A stretch of DNA of 5,228 nucleotides from Bacteroides sp. CAG:144. Its GTDB lineage: Bacteria > Bacteroidota > Bacteroidia > Bacteroidales > UBA11471. Position 1 is the stretch's first letter, and every line of letters starts with the position of its first letter. This document shows positions 5,197 to 5,228 of this stretch, one piece after another. Made by a program: the position numbers and the translations under genes. Under the pieces are notes generated by a model. That model did no database searches and was not told the origin of the DNA. It saw only the letters and a program-made list of their open reading frames with translations. The stretch spans positions 1 through 5,228 of the forward strand of contig HF999717.1 in assembly GCA_000434215.1 (NCBI GenBank), given 5' to 3'.

Positions 5197-5228
5197 TTGC
5201 AAGAGATTCTTCCTCCTTGCAGTCGTCA
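5197..5228 (-). repeat. Hairpin repeat copy J, cut by the window edge
   Basis: ATTCT (5206-5210), TC, C, TC, CT (5216-5217), loop TGC, AG (5221-5222), TC, G, TC and a final A match the design of copy H. The inner CT/AG replaces CC/GG, a compensatory change. The opposite outer arm lies beyond the window; GAATGACA is predicted as the next bases. Confidence 0.75.

Noticed and set aside
4281..5228. Insertion sequence carrying the GIY-YIG gene
   Set aside because: No transposase, no clear terminal inverted repeats bounding the gene and no target-site duplication are visible. The repeats beside the gene are members of the general hairpin family.

Overview
The window looks like chromosomal DNA of a member of the Bacteroidales (phylum Bacteroidota). 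Three things point there: a very large secreted protein built from Bacteroidota-type surface modules, with a type IX secretion-like C-terminal tail; an exact Bacteroidota -7 promoter box (TAnnTTTG) upstream of it; and no Shine-Dalgarno sequence at either gene start. I cannot name the genus.

Layout, left to right. Positions 38-4054 (minus strand) hold one gene for a 1338-residue modular exported protein: signal peptide, N-terminal beta-rich domain, glutamine-amidotransferase-like (ThuA-like) domain without a recognisable nucleophile, a chitobiase/Fn3-like module, then two copies of a roughly 400-residue super-module (chitobiase/Fn3-like module, beta-sandwich domain, SbsA-type Ig-like domain), and the sorting tail. 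Positions 4055-4280 are its AT-rich promoter region, with an exact -7 box and a perfect 8-bp inverted repeat at the predicted transcript start. Positions 4281-4749 contain no convincing gene and are packed with nine copies, in both orientations, of a short hairpin repeat. Positions 4776-5090 (minus strand) hold a small single-domain GIY-YIG nuclease gene. Positions 5091-5228 carry an imperfect inverted repeat and a tenth hairpin copy cut by the window edge.

The most interesting feature is the repeat family together with the nuclease. Read in their common polarity, the hairpins share a plan: a 5' TGTC flank, a 5-bp stem, opposed GA/GA dinucleotides (potential tandem sheared G.A pairs), a shorter inner stem, a small loop, and a 3' CTC(C) flank. 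Stem bases differ between copies but pairing is kept (ATTCT/AGAAT, ATGCT/AGCAT, ATTCC/GGAAT, ATCTC/GAGAT). Three pairs of copies are arranged head to head, like REPINs, and a small nuclease gene lies between copies, like a RAYT gene beside REP sequences. A functional link is inference; the repeat structure is directly visible.

The two genes do not obviously act together. The large protein is probably a cell-surface or secreted adhesin or glycan-binding factor with strongly biased codon use. The nuclease gene uses rarer codons and sits in the repeat field.
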